DNA of 64,000 bases, from contig JAWKUA010000001.1 in NCBI GenBank assembly GCA_041398785.1, positions 372,001 through 436,000 of the forward strand. Direction: 5' to 3'. Under the pieces are notes generated by a model that saw only the letters and a list, made by a program, of their open reading frames with translations, did no database searches and had not been told where the DNA came from. Source of the DNA: Planctomycetaceae bacterium (GTDB lineage Bacteria; Planctomycetota; Planctomycetia; Planctomycetales; Planctomycetaceae). This document shows, piece by piece, positions 1-8,261 of the stretch. Both the position numbers and the translations under genes were made by a program. Position 1 is the first letter of the stretch. Every line of letters begins with the position of its first letter.

Positions 1-1032
1 TCCGTTCTTCTGGCGGCGGTGGCGATTCTGCTCATCAGTTTCTTTTCCGCCCTGCGAATGAAACGCCTTGCGTTTCTGGAATCGGAAGCTCGCGAAGAAG
101 CAAGCCGTCTGTACGTCACGGCCGAGGAAGCGCGAGAGACCAATCTGAAGAACTCCGCCGGCTTTCTGGCACAGGCGATCGGGTACGAGATCGATCGGCG
201 CTGGCGACTTCTGGAAACCGAAGTCCGGTCCGAGGAACTTCGTCGGATGGTCCAGGAAATCAACGCCAATTCCGGCAACGCCGTGCTCCGGCGCCCGCTG
301 CAAAGCTGGCTGAACGATCGCCGTGTTCTGAAGGAAACCGCGGTGCAGAATTCCGCGTGGTGTGTCTACGACGCCGACGGAATTCAGGTCGCGCGGTCGC
401 CGCGAGCGGACAGTATCGGCAGAAATTTTCGGCACCGCGACTACTTTCACGGCTTCGGTCGCGACCTGGACGGTGGCGACGAACGGCTGAACGAAGTCCG
501 GCCGTTTCAGTTCGTGCTGGACCGCGTCAGCGGACAGGATGCCGTTTATATGTCCTGCGTGTTCGAAAGCACCAACACGCGAACTCTGTTTGTTTCGTTC
601 ACCGCACCGATCTGGGACAAGCCGGAGGAAGCTGATGATCGGTCACCGATCGGAGTGTTTTCGCTGCCGGTCGAAATCAGCCAGTTCGACATGCCGCCGA
701 ACGCGATGCTGTTTCAACTGGACAACGATCCCTTTGAAGACAAGCCCGGGCTGATTATCGCTCATCCGCAACTCGGTGATCGCAGCGAGAACGACCTTCC
801 GCCGCGCGTGTCCGACGATGTGCTGGAACTGGCCCGCGTGCTTCGCAATGAGCGGCTGCGGTCTCGACGAGCGGGCAGCGTGTCCGCGTCCCGGCAGGAC
901 GCCTTCATTCGGGAATTCGCGGACCCAATCACATCGCAGGTGGCTCCGGCGGTCATCGAACCGATTGTCGTACCGGGTCGCCCGGAAGTCATCGCCGACA
1001 CCGGCTGGTTCGTTGTCGTTCGCGAACTGTAG
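1..1032 (+). CDS. C-terminal part of a membrane-anchored Cache-type sensor protein (partial)
   Basis: The reading frame is already open at base 1, and the first possible start in view is a GTG at 19, so the true start probably lies upstream of the window. The visible part opens with a hydrophobic membrane segment, then a helical linker of about 40 residues. Next comes an extracytoplasmic region with aromatic and glycine patterns of a Cache sensor fold, such as the stretch around WCVYDADGIQVARSP and the following RDYFHGFG. There is no second membrane segment before the stop. In planctomycetes such sensor regions often sit at the C terminus of transmembrane Ser/Thr kinases. That is a possible parent here but no kinase domain is visible. 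The gene converges with the sulfatase, 44 bp away. Confidence 0.7.
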   Translation, partial: SVLLAAVAILLISFFSALRMKRLAFLESEAREEASRLYVTAEEARETNLKNSAGFLAQAIGYEIDRRWRLLETEVRSEELRRMVQEINANSGNAVLRRPLQSWLNDRRVLKETAVQNSAWCVYDADGIQVARSPRADSIGRNFRHRDYFHGFGRDLDGGDERLNEVRPFQFVLDRVSGQDAVYMSCVFESTNTRTLFVSFTAPIWDKPEEADDRSPIGVFSLPVEISQFDMPPNAMLFQLDNDPFEDKPGLIIAHPQLGDRSENDLPPRVSDDVLELARVLRNERLRSRRAGSVSASRQDAFIREFADPITSQVAPAVIEPIVVPGRPEVIADTGWFVVVREL

Positions 1033-1076
1033 AGACGCCCGGTGGATCAGTTGATGCCATCATCCGTCGTCGATGG

Positions 1077-2936
1077 CTATTCCGACGTTTGTCCCAGAAT
1101 ATGGTCGACCATGCGTTTCACGTATTCTCCTGACGCATTCATCGACTTCACAGTTTCCTTTGCTGCAGCCGCGGCGGAGCCCATATCGTCCAGTTCCACC
1201 AGCGCGGCATGACGGACAAATTCGCTGTTGTCGGACAGTGCTGTCACCACTGTCGGTAGTGCGTCTTCGGTTCGGCCCGCGCGATGCAGACCTCGCGCGG
1301 CGGCAACTCGCACGGCCCCGGATGCATCGGTCAGCCGAGCCGTCAGCGTGCGGATGTCCTCATCGGAAACGGCTGGCAGGTTTCCAAGTCCCGTGGCAGC
1401 CCACCAGCGGACAGCCGCATCATCCGACGCCGCGGACGCTCGCAGAGTCGCCGCGTCCTCAGCCGCGGGTTGGCGAGCTATCAGAGCAATGTTCAGCAGT
1501 TGTTCGCAGCGCTGCTGGCCGCCATTCTGATGCAGAATTCCCCAGCGGCTGCCGATCTGCTGTTCTTCCGCATCCAGGATCGGCTCGGGAATCAGCTGAG
1601 CATCGCGAACATCCAGTTGCCAGCGACTGCATTCCTGCTGCAGACGAGCCAGCAGTTCGGCGCGCTGCGGATCACCCGCCAGATTGTGAAGTTCGAACGG
1701 GTCGTTCTGCAGATCATACAATTCGTCGGCCGGACGCTGAGGCGCCAGAAACTGAGCAGACTCCGGGTGCAACCGACCTTCCGCCAGCAGTCGCCGCATT
1801 TCCTTTCGGACAACGCTGTTTTCGGAATAGCCGATGTGCTGCAGAGCCGGCCGCCACGGCATGAAGTTTCTGACGTACCGATACCGGTCGTCTCGCACGG
1901 AACGCACCATGTCGAACCGCTCATCCACGCGATCGCGGGCACCGTAAATGTACCGGCGCGGTTCCGGAAGATTCGGTCCCAGAAACGGCTGGCCGAACAT
2001 GTGATCGGGAACTTCGACTCCGGCCAGATTCAGGACGGTCGGCCCCAGATCGATAAGATTGATGAGTTGATCGCTGACGCTTCCGGGAACGCCCTGACCG
2101 GCGACGCGATACTTTTCCGGGACGCGAGCGATCATTGGCACCAGAGTACCCGTGTCGTAGATCCAGCGTTTGGCTCGGGGAAATCCGTCGCCGTGGTCGG
2201 ACCAGAAGATCACAATCGTGTTGTCCGCCAGACCGGCTTCATCCAGTTCCCGCAGGTAGTTTCCGGCGGTTTCGTCCATCACCATGATCAGATCCAGCAA
2301 TCGAGCTTCCGCGGCTCTCACATCCGGTGTATCGGGATAGAGCGGAGGGACGACGATCTTCGCGGGATCGTGCAGCCGTTCTTTGGGAATCCCCTCGACG
2401 ACCTTTTCCCAGTTGGCAGGCCAGATCCGGCTTTCATGCGTCATCGTCAGATTGAACACGGCAAAGAACGGCTGATCGTCGCTGCGCCGGTTTTTCCAGT
2501 GAGCCTTGTTCGACGATTCGTCCCAGACGTCTTCAACCTTCCAGTGGAAGTTGTAGTCGGTCTTCGAATTGTTTGTGCAGTAGTATCCCGCCTGCTTCAG
2601 GTACTGTGGAAAGCACTTGACGTGTTCCGGCAGAGTCGCCTTCGACCGCATGTGATTCGCTCCCAGGCCGATCGGGTACATTCCGGTGATGATGCCGGTC
2701 CGGCACGGAGCGCAGACTCCGTGGGGCGTGAACGCTCGCGTGTAGCGGACTCCTTCCGTGGCCAGACGGTCCAGATTCGGAGTGGTTGCGTTCGCGTCTC
2801 CGTAACAGCCCAGATGCGCACTAATGTCTTCGCAACTGATCCACAGGATGTTGGGACGGTCGTCAGCCGCGCACTTCGTCTGGCGGCAGGGAAACGCGGC
2901 CAGAATCAGAACAACGGCGGTCAATACGCAGCGCAT
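1077..2936 (-). CDS. Exported sulfatase with C-terminal HEAT-like repeats
   Basis: Arylsulfatase-family enzyme of 619 residues. The ATG at 2936 is chosen because it begins a signal peptide (MRCVLTAVVLILAAF); the upstream in-frame extension looks non-coding. The metal-binding start PNILWISCEDIS and the sulfatase signature C75-A-P-C-R79 are visible. The signature cysteine would need conversion to formylglycine by a sulfatase-modifying enzyme, which is not encoded in this window. A later SDHGDG motif supplies further metal ligands. After the catalytic domain, roughly the last 130 residues form alpha-helical repeats of HEAT type (AAVRWWAATGLGNL, AVRVAAARGLHRAG, EFVRHAALVELDDM). Likely substrates are sulfated polysaccharides, inferred from family only. 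The gene diverges from galM. Confidence 0.93.
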   Translation of the reverse strand: MRCVLTAVVLILAAFPCRQTKCAADDRPNILWISCEDISAHLGCYGDANATTPNLDRLATEGVRYTRAFTPHGVCAPCRTGIITGMYPIGLGANHMRSKATLPEHVKCFPQYLKQAGYYCTNNSKTDYNFHWKVEDVWDESSNKAHWKNRRSDDQPFFAVFNLTMTHESRIWPANWEKVVEGIPKERLHDPAKIVVPPLYPDTPDVRAAEARLLDLIMVMDETAGNYLRELDEAGLADNTIVIFWSDHGDGFPRAKRWIYDTGTLVPMIARVPEKYRVAGQGVPGSVSDQLINLIDLGPTVLNLAGVEVPDHMFGQPFLGPNLPEPRRYIYGARDRVDERFDMVRSVRDDRYRYVRNFMPWRPALQHIGYSENSVVRKEMRRLLAEGRLHPESAQFLAPQRPADELYDLQNDPFELHNLAGDPQRAELLARLQQECSRWQLDVRDAQLIPEPILDAEEQQIGSRWGILHQNGGQQRCEQLLNIALIARQPAAEDAATLRASAASDDAAVRWWAATGLGNLPAVSDEDIRTLTARLTDASGAVRVAAARGLHRAGRTEDALPTVVTALSDNSEFVRHAALVELDDMGSAAAAAKETVKSMNASGEYVKRMVDHILGQTSE

Positions 2937-3188
2937 GGAGCAGGTTCCCGATGAATTGCGGCAAGTCAGCAACAGACACCTCCCATAGTGCCACCAGTTG
3001 CCGCGACGATCAAGCATGACCGACCCGTTCACCGGAATCCGATGCCTGCCGCGACTGCCTTGTTTCGGTTGACCGACAGATCCATAATCACGGCCGCAGC
3101 GCTGCGACCGGCGGCATTTCGTCCAGCGACACTCGAAGCGGCTTTTCACTTCGACGATTCCATTCCTGTCCCAGGTGAGTCCATCACA

Positions 3189-4319
3189 ATGAAAACGACT
3201 GTTTGCTTTTTGTGCCTCGGTTTCATGCTGGCATCCGCCGGCGCAAACGCGGAAGTCCCCGGCGCGGAAGCCTTTGGAAAGACAAAAGACGGAGAAGCCG
3301 TGGAAAGCTATACACTAAAGAGTGATCAGGGTCTTGTTGCAAAAGTCATCACACGCGGCGCCACGCTGGTGGAGCTTGATGTGCCTGACCGAAACGGGCG
3401 GTCTGCCGATGTTGTCCTGGGTTTTGACACCGTTGCCGGATATGAATCTGACGACAATCAGTACTTCGGCACAACCGTCGGGCGAGTCGGAAACCGGATT
3501 GCAAAGGGCCGATTCACTCTGGACGGTAAAGAGTATCACCTGGCCATCAACAACGACCCCAACCATCTGCACGGCGGAGTCGAACGAAGTCTGGACAAAG
3601 TGGTGTGGGCCGCTGAACCGTTCGAAAACGATCGAGGCCAGGGAGTGCGATTTTCCTATACAAGTCCCGACGGCGAAGAAGGCTATCCGGGAACTCTGCA
3701 CGTCGAAGTCAGCTACTTTGTTCCCAAATCCTCAAATCGTGTTGGTATCCGGTACCGAGCCACGACCGACAAGGCGACTCCCGTCAACCTGACGAATCAC
3801 AGCTATTTCAACCTGGCAGGAGCCGGAAGTGAAACCGTGCTGGATCACACGCTGATGCTGAACGCCGACAAGTACACTCCGGTTGACGACACACTGATTC
3901 CGACGGGAAAGATTGAATCGGTGGAAGGTACGGAACTGGACTTTCGGAAAGCCAAACGCATCGGCGACGACATCGGCCCGCTGACAGACACCGGCGCAAT
4001 TGGTTTCGACCACAATTTTGTGCTGAACGAGAATGGCGGCGATCGACGTCGCCGGCTGGCCGCCGTGCTTACGGATCCGGGTTCCGGCCGCGTGCTGACC
4101 GTGCGGACCACCGAACCGGGGGTCCAATTCTATTCGGGCAATTTCCTGAAGGGCCAGAAGGGCAAAAACGGTCGCACATACGCTCACCGCAGTGCGCTGT
4201 GCCTGGAAACTCAGCACTATCCGGATTCCGTCAACCACGAGAATTTCCCGACGACAATTCTGCAGCCGGGGCAGGAACTGCGCAGCTCGACCGTCTTCGA
4301 ATTCAGCGTGGCGGATTAG
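3189..4319 (+). CDS. galM: Exported aldose 1-epimerase (mutarotase)
   Basis: Interconverts alpha and beta anomers of aldoses. The ATG at 3189 gives a 376-residue protein with a clear Sec signal peptide (MKTTVCFLCLGFMLASAGANA), and an AGGTGAG ribosome-binding sequence lies just upstream. Longer in-frame extensions to 2988 would destroy the signal peptide. GalM hallmarks are present: NHLHGG with H128, NLTNHSYFNLAG with H204 (general acid) and the C-terminal catalytic glutamate E340 in LCLETQHYP. The signal peptide suggests action in the periplasm on sugars released from polysaccharides, which fits the sulfatase next door. The last 17 bp overlap the 3' end of the convergent trmB. Confidence 0.94.
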   Translation: MKTTVCFLCLGFMLASAGANAEVPGAEAFGKTKDGEAVESYTLKSDQGLVAKVITRGATLVELDVPDRNGRSADVVLGFDTVAGYESDDNQYFGTTVGRVGNRIAKGRFTLDGKEYHLAINNDPNHLHGGVERSLDKVVWAAEPFENDRGQGVRFSYTSPDGEEGYPGTLHVEVSYFVPKSSNRVGIRYRATTDKATPVNLTNHSYFNLAGAGSETVLDHTLMLNADKYTPVDDTLIPTGKIESVEGTELDFRKAKRIGDDIGPLTDTGAIGFDHNFVLNENGGDRRRRLAAVLTDPGSGRVLTVRTTEPGVQFYSGNFLKGQKGKNGRTYAHRSALCLETQHYPDSVNHENFPTTILQPGQELRSSTVFEFSVAD

Positions 4320-4953
4320 ATTCGCGGACCGCTGCCCGCTGCCACAGGCCGCGATAGATTGGCAGACCCAGTTTCCTTTTTTTGCGTTCGAAACTGGTCT
4401 GATAGTCCATATCGTGGCCGGGGCTGCGTTCCGCCGGCGGTTCCAGCGCGGTGAACTGCAAGTGGCTGTTCATCAGATCGCTGATGATGTCGAAGTATTC
4501 CGCCACGTCGGACCAGGAATGCACTTCCCCGCCGGGCCGGACAACTCCTGCCAGCATGTCGACGAACTCCGGTGTGAACAGCCGGCGTTTGTGGTGACGC
4601 TTCTTCCACCACGGATCGGGAAAGTACACGTGCGCCGCGTCGACGGAATGCGGTTCGATCATTTCCGTCAGGACTCGCCGACAGTCACCGCCGATCACGC
4701 GGGCATTCGTGAGTTCGCCCTTCATCAGGCGAGTCGCCGTGCGGCGGCCTTCGCGATAGTCGATTTCCAGTCCCAGATAATTGATGTGCGGATTGGCCGT
4801 CGCCGCGGTGTGCAGAAACAGGCCGCGCCCGCAGCCGATGTCGAGCTGAACCGGGTTGTCGTTGCGGAAGAAGTCGGACCAGTCAAGCCGGTCACCGACG
4901 TCGGCGATTACCTGGAACCACGGCTTCAGCGGTTTGATGGGGGCCGTCTGCAT
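4303..4953 (-). CDS. trmB: tRNA (guanine-N7-)-methyltransferase
   Basis: Methylates G46 of the tRNA variable loop using S-adenosylmethionine. The 216-residue length is usual for TrmB. The SAM-binding loop DIGCGRGLF lies at residues 38-46. The family signature FPDPWWKKRHHKRR is at 111-124, and LGLEID follows the SAM loop as expected. It starts 4 bp after the stop of the FabZ-like gene on the same strand, so the two are probably co-transcribed with the HAD gene. The 3' end overlaps galM by 17 bp. Confidence 0.95.
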   Translation of the reverse strand: MQTAPIKPLKPWFQVIADVGDRLDWSDFFRNDNPVQLDIGCGRGLFLHTAATANPHINYLGLEIDYREGRRTATRLMKGELTNARVIGGDCRRVLTEMIEPHSVDAAHVYFPDPWWKKRHHKRRLFTPEFVDMLAGVVRPGGEVHSWSDVAEYFDIISDLMNSHLQFTALEPPAERSPGHDMDYQTSFERKKRKLGLPIYRGLWQRAAVRESNPPR

Positions 4954-4957
4954 CAGT

Positions 4958-5470
4958 TCAGCTGCCCTCGTCGCCTTCCACCACGGCGCGGTTCACGGTG
5001 ACGCCCAGCATTTCGCCTTCAAACATCAGTTGTCCGTCGACGAATCCCTGGAACTGAAACTGCGCCAGCCTGCGAGCTCGCACACGAGTCACCTGCGCCA
5101 CCAGATCCAGCCTTGAGCCTGGAAAGATGGGCTTCCGAAAGCGAACGGAATCCATGCCGCCGAACCCCAAATAGTCGCCGCCGATCAGGTCGTACTTTCT
5201 GGCGTAAAATCCCCCCAGCTGCGCCGCGCTTTCACACTGGACGACGCCGGGCATCAGAGGAAAGTCCGGCATGTGGCCGCGGACCCAGAATTCCTGATCG
5301 GTGATCTGCTTGTAGCCGACAATCAGGTGTTTCGGTTCGTCGACATGAATTATCGCGGTCAGTTGCTCCATCTCGTGACGCTGCGGATTGATCTCCCGAA
5401 TATCGTCGATGGAAAACAGCGGCCTGGAAAAATCAAACCGGCTCATGTCGACCAGTGGTTCAGATGGCAT
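4958..5470 (-). CDS. FabZ-like 3-hydroxyacyl-ACP dehydratase
   Basis: Hot-dog fold protein of 170 residues. It carries the FabZ catalytic pattern: H66 in RGHMPDFPLMPG and E80 in VVQCESAAQ. This supports dehydration of 3-hydroxyacyl-ACP in fatty-acid synthesis. It is longer at the N terminus than typical FabZ (about 150 residues), with some 40 residues before the core; an alternative start is the internal Met at residue 9. No strong Shine-Dalgarno is visible for either. It lies between a HAD hydrolase and trmB in a tight minus-strand group. It differs from the two FabZ-like proteins at 52.4 and 54.7 kb, which share a DHFPGF motif instead. Confidence 0.88.
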   Translation of the reverse strand: MPSEPLVDMSRFDFSRPLFSIDDIREINPQRHEMEQLTAIIHVDEPKHLIVGYKQITDQEFWVRGHMPDFPLMPGVVQCESAAQLGGFYARKYDLIGGDYLGFGGMDSVRFRKPIFPGSRLDLVAQVTRVRARRLAQFQFQGFVDGQLMFEGEMLGVTVNRAVVEGDEGS

Positions 5471-5531
5471 GGACGAAACTCGTGGTGGTTACTTCGGCTT
5501 CAGAAGGGCACGGAACAGCCGCCGGTAACGC

Positions 5532-6491
5532 TCAGCGGCCTCCGACGATGTCTGAGATCTGGGTCAGATCCGTCACCAGGCGATCGGGGCGAGTTGCGGA
5601 ATCCTTGAGCATTTCGACAGGAGCTTCAAGCCCGTTTTTTTCCGCGGCCAGCAGCGCCGTTTTCATTCCCGCAGCCTTTGCGGGAACCAGGTCCGTGGTC
5701 AGCCGGCAACTGACGTGCAGCGTTTCTTCGGGAGCAATGCCGATGCTGCGAAGTTCCTCGCATGCTGTGGAAAACAGCGACTTCGACGGCTTTTTGACAC
5801 CCAACTGATGGGAAAACAGGATCGTCTCGGGACAAAAAACGGTCGGCAGCGGCGGGAGTGTACCCTGAGCTCCCAAAGCCCGCAACAACTGCACCATCGT
5901 GAACGACTGACCGTCCGCCAGCAATCCCTGCTGAATCTCCAATGCGGCCAGGTCCGTCATTACCTGCACCGCTCCGCAGCGAGCCTCCAGCGCCTGCAGA
6001 TTGCAGTGAAAGAAGTACGCGATCTTCTGGCACAACTGACGGACGTCTCCATAGATTCCGGCGTCGTAGCTGTAATCCTTGTCATACAGCCGATCGACGA
6101 TGCCTTCCCAGACATCCACCAGGTCGACGTCGGTGAAGTCGCCGCGGCGTTCGGGCGCCATCATCGACAGCCGCTGAGCGTAATCGCGGTACTGATTGAT
6201 CATCGATTTCCACGGCGGCCCCGGCTTGCGGTACATGCTGTGCCACATGTGAAATTCGTGAATCGTCTTGTCCAGAGCAATCTGCAGCCGCACTTCGTCA
6301 TTCGGAAACAGCGAGAACCCGCCGTCGGAAGTCCGCAGGATCGTTCCATAGACATCCCACAGCACGGCACGAATTCCCGGCAGCGGCTTCAGCTTCGGCA
6401 CTGCCCTGACAGGTGTGGGAGCCGGCACCGAGGGCCAGATCAAATCCCGTTCGTCCAGTGAATCAGCGTACTCAGCAAGCGACAGTGGCAT
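5532..6491 (-). CDS. HAD-superfamily hydrolase, haloacid-dehalogenase-like motif I
   Basis: Motif I reads LWDVYGTILR, with nucleophile D46, Tyr at 48 and T50. The DxYGT form, with Tyr where phosphatases have the second Asp, is the pattern of haloacid dehalogenase-type members. An Asp/Lys-containing C-terminal half (LGVKKPSKSLF, the motif III Lys region) follows. The ATG at 6491 (319 residues) is preferred because the 65-residue extension upstream has biased, non-conserved composition; no convincing ribosome-binding site is seen. The substrate cannot be predicted. It is first in a minus-strand group with the FabZ-like gene and trmB, 61 bp ahead of the former. Confidence 0.8.
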   Translation of the reverse strand: MPLSLAEYADSLDERDLIWPSVPAPTPVRAVPKLKPLPGIRAVLWDVYGTILRTSDGGFSLFPNDEVRLQIALDKTIHEFHMWHSMYRKPGPPWKSMINQYRDYAQRLSMMAPERRGDFTDVDLVDVWEGIVDRLYDKDYSYDAGIYGDVRQLCQKIAYFFHCNLQALEARCGAVQVMTDLAALEIQQGLLADGQSFTMVQLLRALGAQGTLPPLPTVFCPETILFSHQLGVKKPSKSLFSTACEELRSIGIAPEETLHVSCRLTTDLVPAKAAGMKTALLAAEKNGLEAPVEMLKDSATRPDRLVTDLTQISDIVGGR

Positions 6492-6810
6492 TTGTGGAAA
6501 TGGAAAACGACAAAGAAGCGGCAGACAACTTCCGCCGGCGGCACCGGACGATGCGATCCGGTTTGCAGCGCGCAGAAGTCGGAAGTCGAAGGTGTCCGCC
6601 GCGACCGGCGGAATTCTCAGTTGTGGTCGGAGCGTAGCCCGATTTTCAGGCCGGGAAAAGCCTTCCCCGGCGACCGAATTCGACATCCCGGCAAAACCAT
6701 CACAGGAGTCCCGACAATCCGATTTCCACGAAGAAACTGACGCGCCGCGTGATGGCTGTCCTGCTAATCTTCGCCCGTCCCGGATACAGGTTTGTCAGGA
6801 AAGGATGATC
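6492..6810. other. Divergent intergenic region, HAD gene / beta-propeller lipoprotein gene
   Basis: About 320 bp between two divergent starts. Open frames crossing it are in-frame extensions of the flanking genes or short shadows. It should hold the promoters of both genes, but I could not pick out a convincing -35/-10 pair or operator. Confidence 0.5.
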
Positions 6811-8133
6811 ATGACACACGGTTTCCGAATCGCCGTCGCGGCGGCTGTCGTCTGCTGTCTTGGCTCCGCGGGCTGCGGTCCCGATGCGGTCCCCGTTCAG
6901 GAGCTGTCGACGTCAGCCGATGCAATTGCCCCGGCGTCCCCGATCGTGGTTTCGCCCGACGACTGGCCGTGGTGGCGAGGTCCGACATTCAACAATGTCG
7001 CTTCGGATCAGTCCGTGCCGACAACCTGGAACGAATCGCAGAACGTCGTCTGGAAGACTCCAATTCCCGGCAGGGGACATGGTTCACCCACTGTTGTCGG
7101 AGACCGGATTTTTCTGTGTACGGCCGACGAGAGTCAGCAGCGGCAGCTCGTGCTGGGGCTGGATCGCGGCACCGGAGAACAGCTCTGGGAAACTGTGGTC
7201 CATTCCGGAGGACTTCCCGGTCGGCGTGAAATGCATCCCAAAAGTACTCACGCGAATTGCACCGCCGCCTGCGACGGCTCGCGCGTGTTTGTCGCATTCC
7301 TGAACAACGAGGAAATCACTGCCACCGCGCTGTCGACGGAAGGAGATATTCAGTGGCAGACGAAGCTGGGACACTTCGGTTCGAAATTCGGATACGCTCC
7401 GTCGCCGTGTCTGTTTGAATCGCTTGTCATCATCGCCGCTGATAATCGAGGCGGCGGCTTTCTGGCGGCTGTCCATCGTGAATCGGGCGAGATCGTCTGG
7501 CGCAAGGCTCGCAATAATGTCGACACGTATTCGTCCGCGATCGTGACAGTCGTCGCCGGGAAGCCGCAACTGCTGATTAGCGGCGATAACAAAGTCGCCA
7601 GCTACGATCCGTGGACCGGAAAGGAATTGTGGGACTGTCCGGGCACGGCCGAAGCCACGTGTGGAACCGTCGTCTGGAAGGACAATCTGGTCTACGGCAG
7701 CGGGGGCTATCCGGAACAACAAACGCTGTGCGTCGACGCCGCGAGTGGTCAGCCGGTATGGGAAGACGGCGTGAAGTGCTACGAACAGTCCATGCTGGTC
7801 GCCGGTGACTATTTGTATGCCGTCACCGATGACGGTATCGCGATGTGCTGGAACGCCGATACGGGCGATCGCCAGTGGCGACACCGGCTTTCCGGGCCCA
7901 TCAGCGCTTCGCCGGTGCTCGTGGGAGACCTCATCTTCGCCACGAACGAATCCGGAACAACCTGGGTTTTTCGTGCCGCACCAGAGAGATTCGAACAGGT
8001 TGCGAAAAACCAGCTTGGCACAGAAAGCTTCGCGTCGCTGTCAATCTGCGGCGAGCGAATCTACGCGCGAGTCGCCTCCGACGCGGGCGGTGCCAGGCAG
8101 GAGTTTCTGTACTGCATTGGTGACCAGGAATGA
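6811..8133 (+). CDS. PQQ-like beta-propeller lipoprotein
   Basis: A 440-residue protein with a lipoprotein signal (lipobox LGSAGC, Cys22). PQQ-like/WD-type beta-propeller repeats follow, for example NVVWKTPIPGRGHGSPTVVGDRIF, GEIVWRKARNN and GKELWDCPGTA. The opening DWPWWRGP is typical of exported planctomycetal BamB-like propellers. The ATG at 6811 is chosen over the ATG at 6805 because of the AGGAAAGG at 6797-6804 and the better spacing. BamB-like folds are usually scaffolds; an enzymatic role with bound quinone cannot be concluded from sequence. It is probably attached to a membrane facing the periplasm. Confidence 0.88.
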   Translation: MTHGFRIAVAAAVVCCLGSAGCGPDAVPVQELSTSADAIAPASPIVVSPDDWPWWRGPTFNNVASDQSVPTTWNESQNVVWKTPIPGRGHGSPTVVGDRIFLCTADESQQRQLVLGLDRGTGEQLWETVVHSGGLPGRREMHPKSTHANCTAACDGSRVFVAFLNNEEITATALSTEGDIQWQTKLGHFGSKFGYAPSPCLFESLVIIAADNRGGGFLAAVHRESGEIVWRKARNNVDTYSSAIVTVVAGKPQLLISGDNKVASYDPWTGKELWDCPGTAEATCGTVVWKDNLVYGSGGYPEQQTLCVDAASGQPVWEDGVKCYEQSMLVAGDYLYAVTDDGIAMCWNADTGDRQWRHRLSGPISASPVLVGDLIFATNESGTTWVFRAAPERFEQVAKNQLGTESFASLSICGERIYARVASDAGGARQEFLYCIGDQE

Positions 8134-8261
8134 AGCGGCATCGCGTGGACGCAACAGATTTGTCGTCGTCCCGCCGCTCGTCGATTTGAATTCCTCATTC
8201 ACCGCCGCACCCCGCGGAACATGCTGCCACATGCGGAATCGACTGAAGTACCGTCCGACTG

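Noticed and set aside
1284..2954. 556-codon open frame on the plus strand opposite the sulfatase
   Set aside because: The sulfatase strand shows clear family motifs and a signal peptide; the antisense frame is open only because of the high third-position GC and has no recognisable domain.
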